This document shows, one piece after another, positions 32,683 through 42,370 of a stretch of 64,000 nt of DNA; positions within the stretch are counted from its first letter, which is position 1, and the number at the start of each line of letters is the position of its first letter. The notes under the pieces were generated by a model that saw nothing but the letters and a program-made list of their open reading frames with translations, was not told where the DNA came from and did no database searches. The position numbers and the translations under genes are program-made. Where the stretch lies: NCBI GenBank assembly GCA_050187415.1, contig JBFWXN010000015.1, positions 1 to 64,000 on the forward strand, read 5' to 3'. Origin of the DNA: Ga0077555 sp050187415 (GTDB lineage: Bacteria; Pseudomonadota; Alphaproteobacteria; Rhizobiales; Hyphomicrobiaceae).

Positions 32683-34008
32683 ATGTCCCGACGGCGGGCT
32701 CTCGAAGGCATTCGCATCGTAGATTTCAGCTGGGTCCGTGCAGGCCCATGGGCGACGCGGTGGCTCGGGGCGCTCGGCGCCGAGATCATCAAGATCGAAT
32801 GGCCGGAGAGCGAACGTGGGCGACTGCCGAGCTCGACGACACCTCAGGGCTTGGAGACGAACCTCAATACGTCGGGCAACTTCAACGACACCAACGTCAA
32901 CAAGAAGAGCCTCACGCTCAATGTGCGCAGTCCCAAGGGCCTGGCCATCGTCAAGCGTCTGATCGCCGTTTCCGATATCGTGATCGAGAATTTCAGCTCG
33001 CGCGTCCTGCAAAAATGGGGCCTCGGCTACGACGAACTGGTGAAGATCAAACCGGACATCGTCTACGTCTCCATGTCCGGATACGGCCACACGGGGCGAA
33101 ACCACCATTACACGACGTTCGGGCCGGTGGCGCAGGCCGCATCGGGGCTCACCTTTCTGTCGGGCTTGCCGGGCGCGCCGCCGGCCGGCTGGGGATGGTC
33201 CTATATGGACGACACCGGCGGCATGTATGGCGCAATGTGCGCGCTCACCGGCCTCTACCATCGCAATGCAACGGGCAAGGGCCAGCACATCGACCAATCG
33301 CAAATGGTGTCGGCGGTGCCTCTCAACGGACCCGCGCTCCTCGATTTCACGGTGAACGGTCGGGGCTCGCGGCGGCCGGGCTTCCCGCCTGGCAACCGCG
33401 CGCATTGGCCCGGCACGCCCATGTTGAACAACTACCGCGGGCCCACCGTCGCGCCGCACAACGCCTACCGGACACATCCGGGCGGATACAACGACTGGTG
33501 CGTAATCGTGTGCCACACGGATGCGGAATGGCGCGCGCTCGTCGACGTGATGGGCGGCCCGGCATGGGCCAAAGACGAGAAATTCGCCACCGTCTCGGGG
33601 CGCCTCGAACATCAAGTCGAGCTTGACGAGCTGCTCGAGACGTGGACGGCGACCCTCGGCAAATACGAACTCACCGAGCGATGTCAGGCGGCGGGTATCC
33701 GCGCGCTTCCGGTGCAAAGTGCCGAGGATCGAGTCGAGAACGATCCGCAATTGCGCGCGCGCGGCATGTATCAGCCGCTGGATCACCCGGCGCTCGGCCG
33801 TCACGAGGTGCAAAACGCGCCTTTCACGCTTTCGCAGACGCCCGTGTTCAATCACGCCGCAAGCCCCCTGATCGGCGAACACACGCGCGAGATTGTCGAA
33901 GGACTGCTCGGCCTCGGGGCCGACGAACTCCGCGCCGGTTTCGAGGACGGGACGTTCTGGCCGGTAAAGCGCCCCCGGTTTTCCTATCAGGAGGACATGC
34001 TCCGATGA
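32683..34008 (+). CDS. Class III (CaiB/BaiF) CoA-transferase, Asp-containing subunit
   Basis: A 441-residue family III CoA-transferase. Typical segments are VDFSWVRAGPWATRWLGALGAE, KKSLTLNV and SRVLQKWGLGYDEL. MDDTGGMYGAM supplies the Asp that forms the acyl anhydride in this family. The second CoA-transferase gene overlaps its stop by 4 bases, so the two are translated in a coupled way and may form a heteromeric enzyme. The start at 32683 is the first Met before the conserved domain; its ribosome site is weak and distant (GAGGAAA). The acid that is activated is unknown. Confidence 0.9.
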   Translation: MSRRRALEGIRIVDFSWVRAGPWATRWLGALGAEIIKIEWPESERGRLPSSTTPQGLETNLNTSGNFNDTNVNKKSLTLNVRSPKGLAIVKRLIAVSDIVIENFSSRVLQKWGLGYDELVKIKPDIVYVSMSGYGHTGRNHHYTTFGPVAQAASGLTFLSGLPGAPPAGWGWSYMDDTGGMYGAMCALTGLYHRNATGKGQHIDQSQMVSAVPLNGPALLDFTVNGRGSRRPGFPPGNRAHWPGTPMLNNYRGPTVAPHNAYRTHPGGYNDWCVIVCHTDAEWRALVDVMGGPAWAKDEKFATVSGRLEHQVELDELLETWTATLGKYELTERCQAAGIRALPVQSAEDRVENDPQLRARGMYQPLDHPALGRHEVQNAPFTLSQTPVFNHAASPLIGEHTREIVEGLLGLGADELRAGFEDGTFWPVKRPRFSYQEDMLR

Positions 34009-35267
34009 TCGAGGACGAAGGCGCGCCGGGACCGCTTGCCGGGCTTCGAGTCCTGGAACTCGCCGACGAGAAGGGCCAATTCTGCGGCAAGCTGATGGGT
34101 GATCTCGGCGCGGACGTCGTAAAAATCGAGCCTCCCGGAGGGGAGCCGGCCCGTCGGGTCGGGCCATTCCTGGATGACGTCCCGCATCCCGAGCGGAGCC
34201 TGTCGTTTTGGTATTACAACACGTCGAAGCGCGGCATTACGCTCGATCTCGGGTCGGCTGACGGGCGTCTGCTGTTCGGACGGCTCGCGGAAGGCGCCGA
34301 CATCGTTCTCGAGACCTTTCGACCGGGCTATCTCGATGCGCTCGGGCTCGGCTACGCGGCGCTCAGCGCGAAAAATGCGGGCCTCGTGATGTGCTCGCTG
34401 ACGCCATTCGGGCAAACCGGTCCGTGGCGCGATTATCTGAGCGGCGATCTCCTGCACATGGCGGCCGGTGGAGAGATGGCCTCTTGCGGCTATGACGAAA
34501 TCGACGCCCCGGGTGGCGTTCCAATCGCACCGGGTGGCGGCAATGCCTGGCACATGGGCGGCCATTTTGCCTACATGGGCATTCTCGCGGCCCTCGTCTG
34601 CCGCACGTACACGGGCGCTGGACAGTACGTCGACTGCTCGATCCACGAGGCCTGCGCTCTGACGACCGAGTCGGCCATCGCCAACTATGTTTATCGCGGC
34701 GAGACGCTGATCCGGCAGACGGGTCGGCATCACGCCGCGCAGCCGGGCCCGAGAACCCAGTTTCCCGCCAAAGACGGCAAATACGTCACGGCCCTCGTCG
34801 GCGGGCGTCTCAATCCCAAGTACGTCAAGGAGCTGGCCGCCTTCCTCGATAGCTACGGCATGGCGGGAGACCTGCTGGACGCCAAATACCAGGACCCTGA
34901 CGTCGTTACCGCAGCCACATCGCACATCATCGACGACGTTGTGGCCGGCTTTATCGCAAGCCTGCCGGCCGAGGAGGTCTATCATGCCGCGCAGGACCGC
35001 GGCTTCACGTGGGCGGCCGTGCGCGCGCCCGAGGATCTGCTGGCGGATGCGCATCTCGACGACCGGGGCTTCTGGAAGGACGTTGCACACCCGGAACTCG
35101 GGCGCAGCTTCATGTATCCGGGCGAGGCTGCGATCTACGGTGGATCTCCCTGGCGAATATCGCGTCGCGCGCCGCTGATCGGCGAGCACAACGGCGAGAT
35201 ATATTCGGGCGAGCTCGGCATTCCCGCGGGCGAGCTTTGTGCGCTCGCGGAGAGCGGCGTGATCTGA
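34005..35267 (+). CDS. Class III CoA-transferase paralogue apparently lacking the catalytic Asp
   Basis: A 420-residue family III CoA-transferase (LRVLELADEKGQFCGKLMGD, KRGITLDLGS, ETFRPGYLDALGLGY). Where the first subunit has MDDTGGMYG, this one reads WHMGGHFAYMG, without an Asp at the expected place, so it is probably not catalytic alone. GGAGG lies 11 bases before its ATG, which overlaps the previous stop (ATGA). This resembles heteromeric class III enzymes such as BbsEF, where I recall only one subunit carrying the Asp. It lies 97 bases upstream of eutB. Confidence 0.88.
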   Translation: MIEDEGAPGPLAGLRVLELADEKGQFCGKLMGDLGADVVKIEPPGGEPARRVGPFLDDVPHPERSLSFWYYNTSKRGITLDLGSADGRLLFGRLAEGADIVLETFRPGYLDALGLGYAALSAKNAGLVMCSLTPFGQTGPWRDYLSGDLLHMAAGGEMASCGYDEIDAPGGVPIAPGGGNAWHMGGHFAYMGILAALVCRTYTGAGQYVDCSIHEACALTTESAIANYVYRGETLIRQTGRHHAAQPGPRTQFPAKDGKYVTALVGGRLNPKYVKELAAFLDSYGMAGDLLDAKYQDPDVVTAATSHIIDDVVAGFIASLPAEEVYHAAQDRGFTWAAVRAPEDLLADAHLDDRGFWKDVAHPELGRSFMYPGEAAIYGGSPWRISRRAPLIGEHNGEIYSGELGIPAGELCALAESGVI

Positions 35268-35364
35268 TCCGCCTGACCGAAACTCGTGCGGACGTTCGGC
35301 GCAAAGACAGTGACGCGCCGGGCGCGCAGGCTTAGTCTCCGATCGGCCGCTCTGGATTGCGATC

Positions 35365-36759
35365 ATGCCTTTTCGCCAACGTATCGGCAGCACGAGCTAT
35401 GTGTTCGGGTCGCTGACCGACCTTCTCGCCAAGGCGACGCCGCCACGGGCCGGAGATCGGCTCGCGGGCATCGCGGCGGCGAGCGGCGAGGAATGCGTCG
35501 CAGCGAAGATGGCGCTGGCTGACCTGCCGCTGCGGACCATTCTCGCCGAGCCGCTCATCCCCTACGAAACGGACGAGGTGACCCGCCTGATCCTCGACAC
35601 GCATGATGCAAACGCGTTCGCCCCGATCGCGAGCCTGACCGTCGGCGAGTTTCGCGAGCACCTGCTGGCACACGCGACGACGGCCGGGATGTTGCGGGGC
35701 CTCGCGCCGGGGATAATCCCCGAGATGGCGGCGGCCGTCTCCAAGATCATGCGCAATCAGGATCTGATCCTTGCGGCGCGCAAGTGCCGGGTGGTCACCG
35801 GCTTTCGCAACACGATCGGCTTGCCGGGCACCATGGCCGTGCGGCTGCAACCCAATCATCCGACCGACGATCCCGCAGGCATCCTCGCGTCGATAGCGGA
35901 TGGATTGATGTATGGGGCGGGCGACGCGGTTATAGGCATCAATCCGGCGTCCGATTCGCCATCGCGCACCGATCGCCTGCTGCGGCTCGTCGACGACGTT
36001 ATCCAGCGCTATGCCATCCCGACGCAGGGCTGCGTGCTGGCCCACGTGACGACCGTCATCGACTTGATGGCGCGTGGTGCGCCCGTCGATCTCGTATTCC
36101 AATCGATCGGCGGCACCGAGGCGGCCAACCGCGCCTTCGGCGTGTCGCTCGCGGTCCTGAGGGAGGCCGACGATGCTGCTCGCTCGCTGGGGCGCGGCAC
36201 GATCGGGGACAATGTCATGTACTTCGAGACCGGACAGGGCTCGGCGCTCTCGTCCGGCGCCCACCACGGCGTCGATCAGCAGACGTGCGAGGCGCGCGCC
36301 TATGCCGTGGCGCGTGCCTTCCGGCCGCTGCTGGTCAACTCGGTGGTCGGCTTCATCGGCCCCGAATACCTCTATGACGGCAAGGAGATCCTTCGCGCCG
36401 GCCTCGAGGATCACTTCTGTGGCAAGCTGCTCGGCCTGCCGATGGGTGTCGACGTTTGCTACACCAATCACGCCGAGGCGGACCAGGATGACATGGACGT
36501 AACGCTGACGGCCCTTGCCGCGGCGGGCGTCACATATGTCATGGGTGTGCCGGGTGCCGACGACGTCATGCTCGGCTACCAGTCGACGTCCTTCCACGAT
36601 GCCCTTTACGTGCGCGAAGTGCTCGGCCTCAAGCGCGCCCCGGAATTCGAGGCGTGGTTGATGGAGATGGGCCTGTCCGAACCGAACGGCCGGCTGCTGC
36701 CGCCGGCGCCATCGCATCCTTTGCTGGCCCACGCTTCAGCCGCCAAGGAGGGGGCATGA
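35365..36759 (+). CDS. eutB: Ethanolamine ammonia-lyase large subunit EutB
   Basis: A 464-residue protein (E. coli EutB is 453). It holds the substrate and radical chemistry site of the adenosylcobalamin-dependent enzyme that splits ethanolamine into acetaldehyde and ammonia. Characteristic segments include GFRNTIGLPGTMAVRLQPNHP, GINPASDSP, FQSIGGTEAANRAFG, YFETGQGSALS and MDVCYTNHAEADQDDM-like DVCYTNHAEADQDD. eutC overlaps its stop by 4 bases. No microcompartment shell, EutA reactivase or EutE gene is in the window. Confidence 0.97.
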   Translation: MPFRQRIGSTSYVFGSLTDLLAKATPPRAGDRLAGIAAASGEECVAAKMALADLPLRTILAEPLIPYETDEVTRLILDTHDANAFAPIASLTVGEFREHLLAHATTAGMLRGLAPGIIPEMAAAVSKIMRNQDLILAARKCRVVTGFRNTIGLPGTMAVRLQPNHPTDDPAGILASIADGLMYGAGDAVIGINPASDSPSRTDRLLRLVDDVIQRYAIPTQGCVLAHVTTVIDLMARGAPVDLVFQSIGGTEAANRAFGVSLAVLREADDAARSLGRGTIGDNVMYFETGQGSALSSGAHHGVDQQTCEARAYAVARAFRPLLVNSVVGFIGPEYLYDGKEILRAGLEDHFCGKLLGLPMGVDVCYTNHAEADQDDMDVTLTALAAAGVTYVMGVPGADDVMLGYQSTSFHDALYVREVLGLKRAPEFEAWLMEMGLSEPNGRLLPPAPSHPLLAHASAAKEGA

Positions 36760-37553
36760 GCGGGGTGCCGCGCGATCCATGGCTCGGCCTCGGCGCCGCG
36801 ACTCCGGCGCGTATCGCTCTTGGTCGGGCGGGGGCATCGCTGCCAACTCGGGAAGTTCTGAGTTTCGCGCTCTCGCATGCCCGTGCACGGGACGCTGTGC
36901 ACGCCGATTTCGACGACGCGGCTGTCGCCGACGAACTGACCCGGCTCGGGCTCGCGGCGGTACGCGTGACAAGCAAGGCTGGCGATCGGGCCACCTATCT
37001 GCGTCGACCCGATCTGGGGCGGGTTCTCGATGGCCCGTCGCGGCAACGCCTGCAGTCGGCGGCCGGCCAGGGAGACCCCGATATCGCGCTGGTCATCGGT
37101 GACGGTCTGTCAGCCGCCGCGGTAGAGGCGAATGCGGGATCTCTGGTGGCGGCGTTCCAGACCCTTTGCGCAAGCAACGCTTGGTCGCTGGCGCCGGTGG
37201 TGATCGCCAAGGGCGCGCGCGTGGCGCTGGGCGACGAGATCGGGGCAGTCCTTCGGGCGAAGCTCGTGGCGGTCGTGATCGGCGAGCGTCCAGGCTTGTC
37301 GGCGGCCGACAGTCTCGGCATCTACCTCACGTTCGAGCCGCGGCCCGGACGAACGGATGCAGAGCGCAACTGCATCTCGAATATCCGCCAGAACGGACTG
37401 GAGCCCAGCGCCGCCGCGGCCAATCTCGCCTGGCTCGTCAATGCGGCGCTGGCGTTGCGCGAGACCGGAGTGCGCCTGAAGGACGAAAGCGAGGCCGGCG
37501 TGGCAACGGGGTCGATGCCCGCACCACCCGGTCTTCCCGTCGCCGGCACGTAG
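36756..37553 (+). CDS. eutC: Ethanolamine ammonia-lyase small subunit EutC
   Basis: A 265-residue small subunit, slightly shorter than the E. coli protein (about 295). The conserved part starts at ARIALGRAGASLPTREVLSF and includes DIALVIGDGLSAAAVEANA, ALGDEIG, LVAVVIGERPGLSAADSLGIY and ERNCISNIR. It helps to bind the cobalamin cofactor. AAGGAGG lies just before the ATG, which overlaps the eutB stop. It converges on the phosphatidyltransferase gene 21 bases later. The C-terminal tail after VRLKDESE is short and variable. Confidence 0.96.
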   Translation: MSGVPRDPWLGLGAATPARIALGRAGASLPTREVLSFALSHARARDAVHADFDDAAVADELTRLGLAAVRVTSKAGDRATYLRRPDLGRVLDGPSRQRLQSAAGQGDPDIALVIGDGLSAAAVEANAGSLVAAFQTLCASNAWSLAPVVIAKGARVALGDEIGAVLRAKLVAVVIGERPGLSAADSLGIYLTFEPRPGRTDAERNCISNIRQNGLEPSAAAANLAWLVNAALALRETGVRLKDESEAGVATGSMPAPPGLPVAGT

Positions 37554-37574
37554 TTCGCCGCCGGATCGACGGGC

Positions 37575-38177
37575 TCAGGACGGGCGACAGATGCGCCACG
37601 CGGCAAATATGCCACGGATGTCCGATTGCGGCTCCCGCAACAGCATCGTGATGCCCACCGCCTCGACAGCCGAGAGCGCGGCAAGAATCGCGGCGAGCCT
37701 GAACGGCCAGGGGGAGAACCCGCACAGCAACAGCAACAGGCCGACGGCGACGGCCCCGACAGCCACTTTCACGAGCCGCGTGTGATAGCTGGTGAGCTGC
37801 CCGTATTTCATGAACCCGACCAGCGCTGGAAGCACCGGGCTCACCACCAGGGCCACGACCGCCGGCAGTTCCTGGCGTACCACGTCGGGCCACAGAAGCA
37901 GCACCGAGACGCCGATAGCGGTATAGGCCACAGCGTCGGCCATCGAGTCGAACTTCGCGCCGAACGCCGTCGGCCCGCCATAGAGGCGGGCAACGGTTCC
38001 ATCCGCCGCGTCCGTGATGAACGAGATCGTCAGCAACCACAGGAACAGCTGCTGCTCCCCGGCTAACGCGAGCCACACCATCGCCGGCGCGGCAATCAGA
38101 CGAATTGCCGTCAAAAGGTTCGCGGGCGACGGCCCACGACTATTGTATTGCCGGCTCACAGTCATAAACGAGACCAT
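37575..38177 (-). CDS. CDP-alcohol phosphatidyltransferase family protein
   Basis: About 200 residues with several membrane spans. The full family signature DGxxAR-G-D-D is present: DAADGTVAR, eight residues, then GAKFDSMAD. These enzymes swap CMP on a CDP-alcohol for another alcohol in phospholipid synthesis. ATG codons at 38177 and 38165 are both possible; an upstream TTG (38201) is less likely. It is convergent with eutC. The acceptor alcohol cannot be read from the sequence. Confidence 0.88.
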   Translation of the reverse strand: MVSFMTVSRQYNSRGPSPANLLTAIRLIAAPAMVWLALAGEQQLFLWLLTISFITDAADGTVARLYGGPTAFGAKFDSMADAVAYTAIGVSVLLLWPDVVRQELPAVVALVVSPVLPALVGFMKYGQLTSYHTRLVKVAVGAVAVGLLLLLCGFSPWPFRLAAILAALSAVEAVGITMLLREPQSDIRGIFAAWRICRPS

Positions 38178-38752
38178 GATTGAATCGGATGATATTCGCA
38201 ACGCGGCAATCCCAAGGCCGCCGTCGATGCTGCATGGGCTGGTGACATTTCATCTCGTTCGAGCGATGGAAGCATCGTAAACATTTGCAGCGTCCCGGTG
38301 GCCGCCGTTGCGTCGAGGTCGTCCAAGTCGGGCCCTTTTCGGCCAAGCCGCCGTCGGGCGCAAGCATGCCGGGCGCGGAAGGCGATCGGGAGTGATAGTG
38401 ACATTGACTTTCGTCGTCGATCTTATTGCAGCGATTGGCGAAGTCGGGCTTGCAGGCCGAGGCTCGATCCGATGCTAGCGGCAATGGAACCCGACGGCGA
38501 GTCCCCTCGTAGAAGCGGATCGCCGGGTCATGATTGCCGATCTCTGCGGACACCCTCAACCGCGGTACGAGCGGCGCGTCGCAACGTCCGCGGGCATGCC
38601 GGCGTGAGCTCAATCCAGCAAGAGGTGTTCTCGAAGCGCTTGATCGTCGGATGCCTTGTTCGTGCATGGATCGTGACTTTGCGGCACAATGGCACCAGTG
38701 GCGCCAGACCTCGGTGCGGCCAAGCGCTAGGCTCCGCTGGAGAGGACCAGTA
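38178..38752. other. Intergenic region upstream of the 2-oxoacid dehydrogenase operon
   Basis: About 575 bases between divergent genes. Frames on both strands are open but Arg/Ser-rich and unlike known proteins, so I call no gene. The region should carry the operon promoter. No Lrp-type bkdR regulator gene is present here, unlike in Pseudomonas. Confidence 0.5.
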
Positions 38753-39985
38753 ATGGACACACCTTCGCCCCTGACGCTCTTCGTTCCCGAGCCTGAATGG
38801 CGGCCAGGCGACGTGCCAGACTTCTCGCGGGTCACCATTCCTCGCGCCGGGAGCGTACGACGCCCCGAAATCGACGAGGCGCCGGAGAACATGCGCGACC
38901 TCGCCTTTACGATTATCCGCATCCTCAATCGGGACGGCGAGGCCGTCGGCCCCTGGGCTGGAGCGCTCGGCGACGAGGAGCTCAAGCAAGGGCTCCGCCA
39001 CATGATGCTGCTGCGCACGTTCGATGCGCGCATGCTGACCGCGCAGCGCCAGGGCAAGACCTCGTTCTACATGCAGCATCTCGGCGAGGAGGCCATCAGC
39101 ACGGCGTTCCGGCGCGCGCTCGGTCCGGGCGACATGAATTTCCCGACCTATCGTCAGGCGGGTCTGCTGATCGCCGACGACTATCCGCTCGTCGAGATGA
39201 TGAACCAGATCTTCTCCAATGATGCCGATCCGCTGCACGGGCGGCAATTGCCCATCATGTATTCGTCGAAGGCGCACGGCTTCTTCTCGATTTCAGGCAA
39301 CCTGGGCACCCAGTTCGCGCAAGCCGTCGGCTGGGCGATGGCGTCGGCGATTTCGCGCGACACCAGAATTGCCGCCGGCTGGATCGGTGACGGTTCGACG
39401 GCCGAGAGCGATTTCCATGCCGCACTCGTGTTTGCGTCGACCTACAAGGCGCCGGTCGTGCTCAACATCGTCAATAACCAGTGGGCCATATCCACCTTCC
39501 AGGGCATCGCGCGCGGCGGCTCGGGCACGTTCGCAGCGCGTGGCCACGGCTTCGGCATTCCGTCGCTGCGTGTCGACGGCAACGACTATCTGGCGGTGCA
39601 CGCCGTGGCCAAGTGGGCCGTCGAGCGCGCACGCCGCAATCTCGGGCCGACGCTGATCGAGTACGTGACGTACCGCGCGGGCAGCCATTCGACGTCCGAC
39701 GATCCGTCCGCTTATCGCCCGAAGGAGGAAGGTGTTGCCTGGCCCCTCGGCGATCCCATTCTGCGTCTCAAGGCCCATCTCGTTAAGAAGGGCGTCTGGA
39801 CGGACGAGAGGCACGCCCAGGCGGAGGCTGAGATCCTCGACGAGGTTGTGGCCGCACAGAACGAGGCCGAGGCGATCGGCACGATGACGTCCGGCAATGC
39901 TCCATCGCCGCGCGACATGTTCGAGGATGTTTATGCCGAGATGCCGCCGCACCTTGTCCGCCAGCGTCAGGAGGCAGGGTTCTGA
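38753..39985 (+). CDS. bkdA1: Branched-chain 2-oxoacid dehydrogenase E1 alpha
   Basis: A 410-residue thiamine-diphosphate enzyme subunit, the same length as P. putida BkdA1. The ThDP motif GDGSTAESDFHAAL...NIVNNQ is at about 212-243. GEEAISTAF and the RAGSHSTSDDP phosphorylation-loop-like segment are typical of branched-chain rather than pyruvate E1 alpha. It decarboxylates 2-oxoacids from Val, Leu and Ile. The start at 38753 follows GGAGAGG. It is the first gene of a complete E1a-E1b-E2-E3 operon. Confidence 0.93.
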   Translation: MDTPSPLTLFVPEPEWRPGDVPDFSRVTIPRAGSVRRPEIDEAPENMRDLAFTIIRILNRDGEAVGPWAGALGDEELKQGLRHMMLLRTFDARMLTAQRQGKTSFYMQHLGEEAISTAFRRALGPGDMNFPTYRQAGLLIADDYPLVEMMNQIFSNDADPLHGRQLPIMYSSKAHGFFSISGNLGTQFAQAVGWAMASAISRDTRIAAGWIGDGSTAESDFHAALVFASTYKAPVVLNIVNNQWAISTFQGIARGGSGTFAARGHGFGIPSLRVDGNDYLAVHAVAKWAVERARRNLGPTLIEYVTYRAGSHSTSDDPSAYRPKEEGVAWPLGDPILRLKAHLVKKGVWTDERHAQAEAEILDEVVAAQNEAEAIGTMTSGNAPSPRDMFEDVYAEMPPHLVRQRQEAGF

Positions 39986-39988
39986 ACC

Positions 39989-41002
39989 ATGGCGCATATG
40001 ACGATGATCGAGGCGATCCGCAGCGCCCACGACAACGCGATGGAGCGCGACGAGCGCGTGGTCGTGTTCGGGGAGGATGTCGGTTATTTCGGCGGGGTCT
40101 TCCGCTGCACGGCCGGGCTGCAGAAGAAATACGGCAAGCAGCGATGCTTCGACACGCCGATCAGCGAGTCGGGCATCGTCGGCACGGCGATCGGCATGGC
40201 GGCTTACGGCCTGCGTCCCTGCGTCGAGATCCAGTTCGCCGACTACATGTATCCCGCCTACGATCAGATCGTTTCGGAGGCCGCCCGCATCCGCCACCGC
40301 TCCGCCGGCGACTTTACATGCCCCCTCGTTATTCGCATGCCGACCGGTGGCGGCATTTTCGGGGGCCAGACGCACAGCCAGAGCCCCGAGGCGCTCTTCA
40401 CTCACGTCAGCGGCCTGATGACGGTTGTGCCTTCGAATCCCTACGACGCCAAAGGCCTTCTCATTGCCGCCATCGAATGCCCGGACCCGGTGATCTTCCT
40501 CGAGCCCAAGCGGCTCTATAACGGCCCGTTCGACGGCCATCACGAGCGGCCCGTCGCCTCATGGAAGTCGCACGACCTCGGCGAGGTGCCGGAGGACCAC
40601 TTTACCGTGCCGCTGGGCAAGGCCGCGATCCGTCGCGAAGGGACGGATGTCACCGTGCTCGCCTATGGCACCATGGTCCACGTCGCGGAGGCCGCTGTCG
40701 CCGAAACGGGTGTCTCCGGCGAGATCATCGACCTGCGAACGCTCGTTCCCGTGGACCTCGAGACGATCGTGACGTCGGTCCGGAAGACCGGCCGCTGCGT
40801 GATCGTCCACGAGGCGACCCGCACCTCGGGCTTCGGCGCGGAGCTCTCGGCGATCGTGCAGGAGGAGTGCTTCTTCCATCTGGAAGCTCCCATCGAGCGC
40901 GTGACGGGCTGGGACACACCTTATCCCCATGCCCAGGAATGGGATTACTTTCCAGGACCGGCGCGGCTCGGCCAGGCCTTGCGCCGCGTCATGGAGGCCT
41001 GA
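39989..41002 (+). CDS. bkdA2: Branched-chain 2-oxoacid dehydrogenase E1 beta
   Basis: A 337-residue E1 beta subunit. FGEDVGYFGGVFRCTAGLQ, FDTPISESGIVGTAIGMA, VIRMPTGGGIFGGQTHSQSPE and EPKRLYNG are typical segments; the EPKRLYN form is characteristic of the branched-chain type. It starts 3 bases after the E1 alpha stop, with an AGGAGG-type site inside the end of that gene. It forms the alpha2-beta2 E1 with the previous product. Confidence 0.95.
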   Translation: MAHMTMIEAIRSAHDNAMERDERVVVFGEDVGYFGGVFRCTAGLQKKYGKQRCFDTPISESGIVGTAIGMAAYGLRPCVEIQFADYMYPAYDQIVSEAARIRHRSAGDFTCPLVIRMPTGGGIFGGQTHSQSPEALFTHVSGLMTVVPSNPYDAKGLLIAAIECPDPVIFLEPKRLYNGPFDGHHERPVASWKSHDLGEVPEDHFTVPLGKAAIRREGTDVTVLAYGTMVHVAEAAVAETGVSGEIIDLRTLVPVDLETIVTSVRKTGRCVIVHEATRTSGFGAELSAIVQEECFFHLEAPIERVTGWDTPYPHAQEWDYFPGPARLGQALRRVMEA

Positions 41003-41017
41003 GCCAGGAGGCGCGAC

Positions 41018-42370
41018 ATGGGGCTATATGCAATCAAGGTGCCCGACGTCGGCGAGGGCGTGGCCGAGGCCGAGCTTGTCGAGTGGCACGTCGCGGTCGG
41101 TGATCTGGTCAAGAAGGACGACGTCATCGCGGCCCTCATGACCGACAAGGCGACCGTCGAGATTCCGTCTTCGGTGAGCGGTACCGTGGTCGCGCTTGGC
41201 GGCGGAGTCGGGGACACGCTCGCGGTCGGCTCGGAGCTGATCCGTCTCGAGGTCGCAGGCGATGGCAATGTCAAGGATCCGCCCGCGGACCAGCCGTCGG
41301 CGAGAGGTGGCTCGTCTCCTTCGGCAACCGTCGATGGCAAGGCTGCTGCGACGAAACCTCTAGATAAGCCCGCCGAGACAAGGGTTGAGCGACCGGCCGT
41401 GGCCCGCGCTGCTCCCGAACCCGTCAGGCAGCGACAGGATCGCTCGCGCGAGGCGGCCTCGCCTCGCCCCGAAAGCGCTAGCCGCGCTGCAGCGGCTAGG
41501 CCGCTCGCGTCACCGTCGGTGCGTCGGCGCGCGCGGGAGGCCGGCATCGAGCTGGTGTCGATCGACGGCGCGGGGCCGGGGGGCCGGATCACGCACGACG
41601 ACCTGGACGAATACCTGGCCGGTGGACGCGCCCGCAATGGCAGCCGCCGCCGCAGCACTGCCGTTACCGAAATCAAGATCGTCGGCGTCAGGCGGCGAAT
41701 TGCCGAGCGCATGTCGCTCGCCAACGCCCGCATCCCGCACATCACAATCGTCGAGGAGGTCGACATGACCAGCCTCGAAGGCTTGCGGGAGGAACTCAAC
41801 GGCGGTGATACGAGCCGCCAGCCGAGGCTCACCGTTCTGCCGTTCGTGGTCATGGCGATCGTGGCGGCCGTGAAGGAGCAACCGCAGTTCAACGCCAATT
41901 TCGACGACGAGGCCGGCGTCATTCGTCAATTCGGCGCCGTGCACGTGGGCATCGCCACGCAAACCGAAAACGGCTTGATGGTGCCCGTGATCAGGCACGC
42001 GGAGGCAAACTCGATCTGGGACAACGCGCGCGAGGTCGTCCGGCTGGCAGGCGCCGCGCGAGATGCGACGGCCGATCGCAGCGAGCTGACGGGCTCGACG
42101 ATTACCATCACCTCGCTCGGGCCCCTCGGTGCCATCGTGACCACGCCGATCATCAATTATCCGGAGGTGGCGATCGTCGGCGTCAACAAGATGTCGATCC
42201 GGCCTTGGTGGGACGGTCAGCAATTCGTTCCCCGCAAAATGATGAATATCTCCTGCAGCTTCGACCACCGTGTCGTCGATGGATATGAGGCGGCGGTTTT
42301 TGTGCAGAAGCTGAAGACCTTGCTGGAGCGGCCGGCGATGCTGTTCGTGGGAGGCGGTCCCGATGCCTGA
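41018..42370 (+). CDS. bkdB: 2-oxoacid dehydrogenase E2, dihydrolipoamide acyltransferase
   Basis: A 450-residue E2. One lipoyl domain is at about 1-80, with the lipoylated Lys44 in TDKATVE. An Ala/Pro/Arg-rich linker follows. The subunit-binding domain is at about 165-210 (SPSVRRRAREAGI...GRITHDDLDEYL), and the catalytic acyltransferase domain runs to the end, with SFDHRVVDGYEAA supplying the active-site His and Asp. It transfers the branched acyl group to CoA. AGGAGG lies 7 bases before the ATG. The lpd gene overlaps its end by 8 bases. Confidence 0.95.
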   Translation: MGLYAIKVPDVGEGVAEAELVEWHVAVGDLVKKDDVIAALMTDKATVEIPSSVSGTVVALGGGVGDTLAVGSELIRLEVAGDGNVKDPPADQPSARGGSSPSATVDGKAAATKPLDKPAETRVERPAVARAAPEPVRQRQDRSREAASPRPESASRAAAARPLASPSVRRRAREAGIELVSIDGAGPGGRITHDDLDEYLAGGRARNGSRRRSTAVTEIKIVGVRRRIAERMSLANARIPHITIVEEVDMTSLEGLREELNGGDTSRQPRLTVLPFVVMAIVAAVKEQPQFNANFDDEAGVIRQFGAVHVGIATQTENGLMVPVIRHAEANSIWDNAREVVRLAGAARDATADRSELTGSTITITSLGPLGAIVTTPIINYPEVAIVGVNKMSIRPWWDGQQFVPRKMMNISCSFDHRVVDGYEAAVFVQKLKTLLERPAMLFVGGGPDA

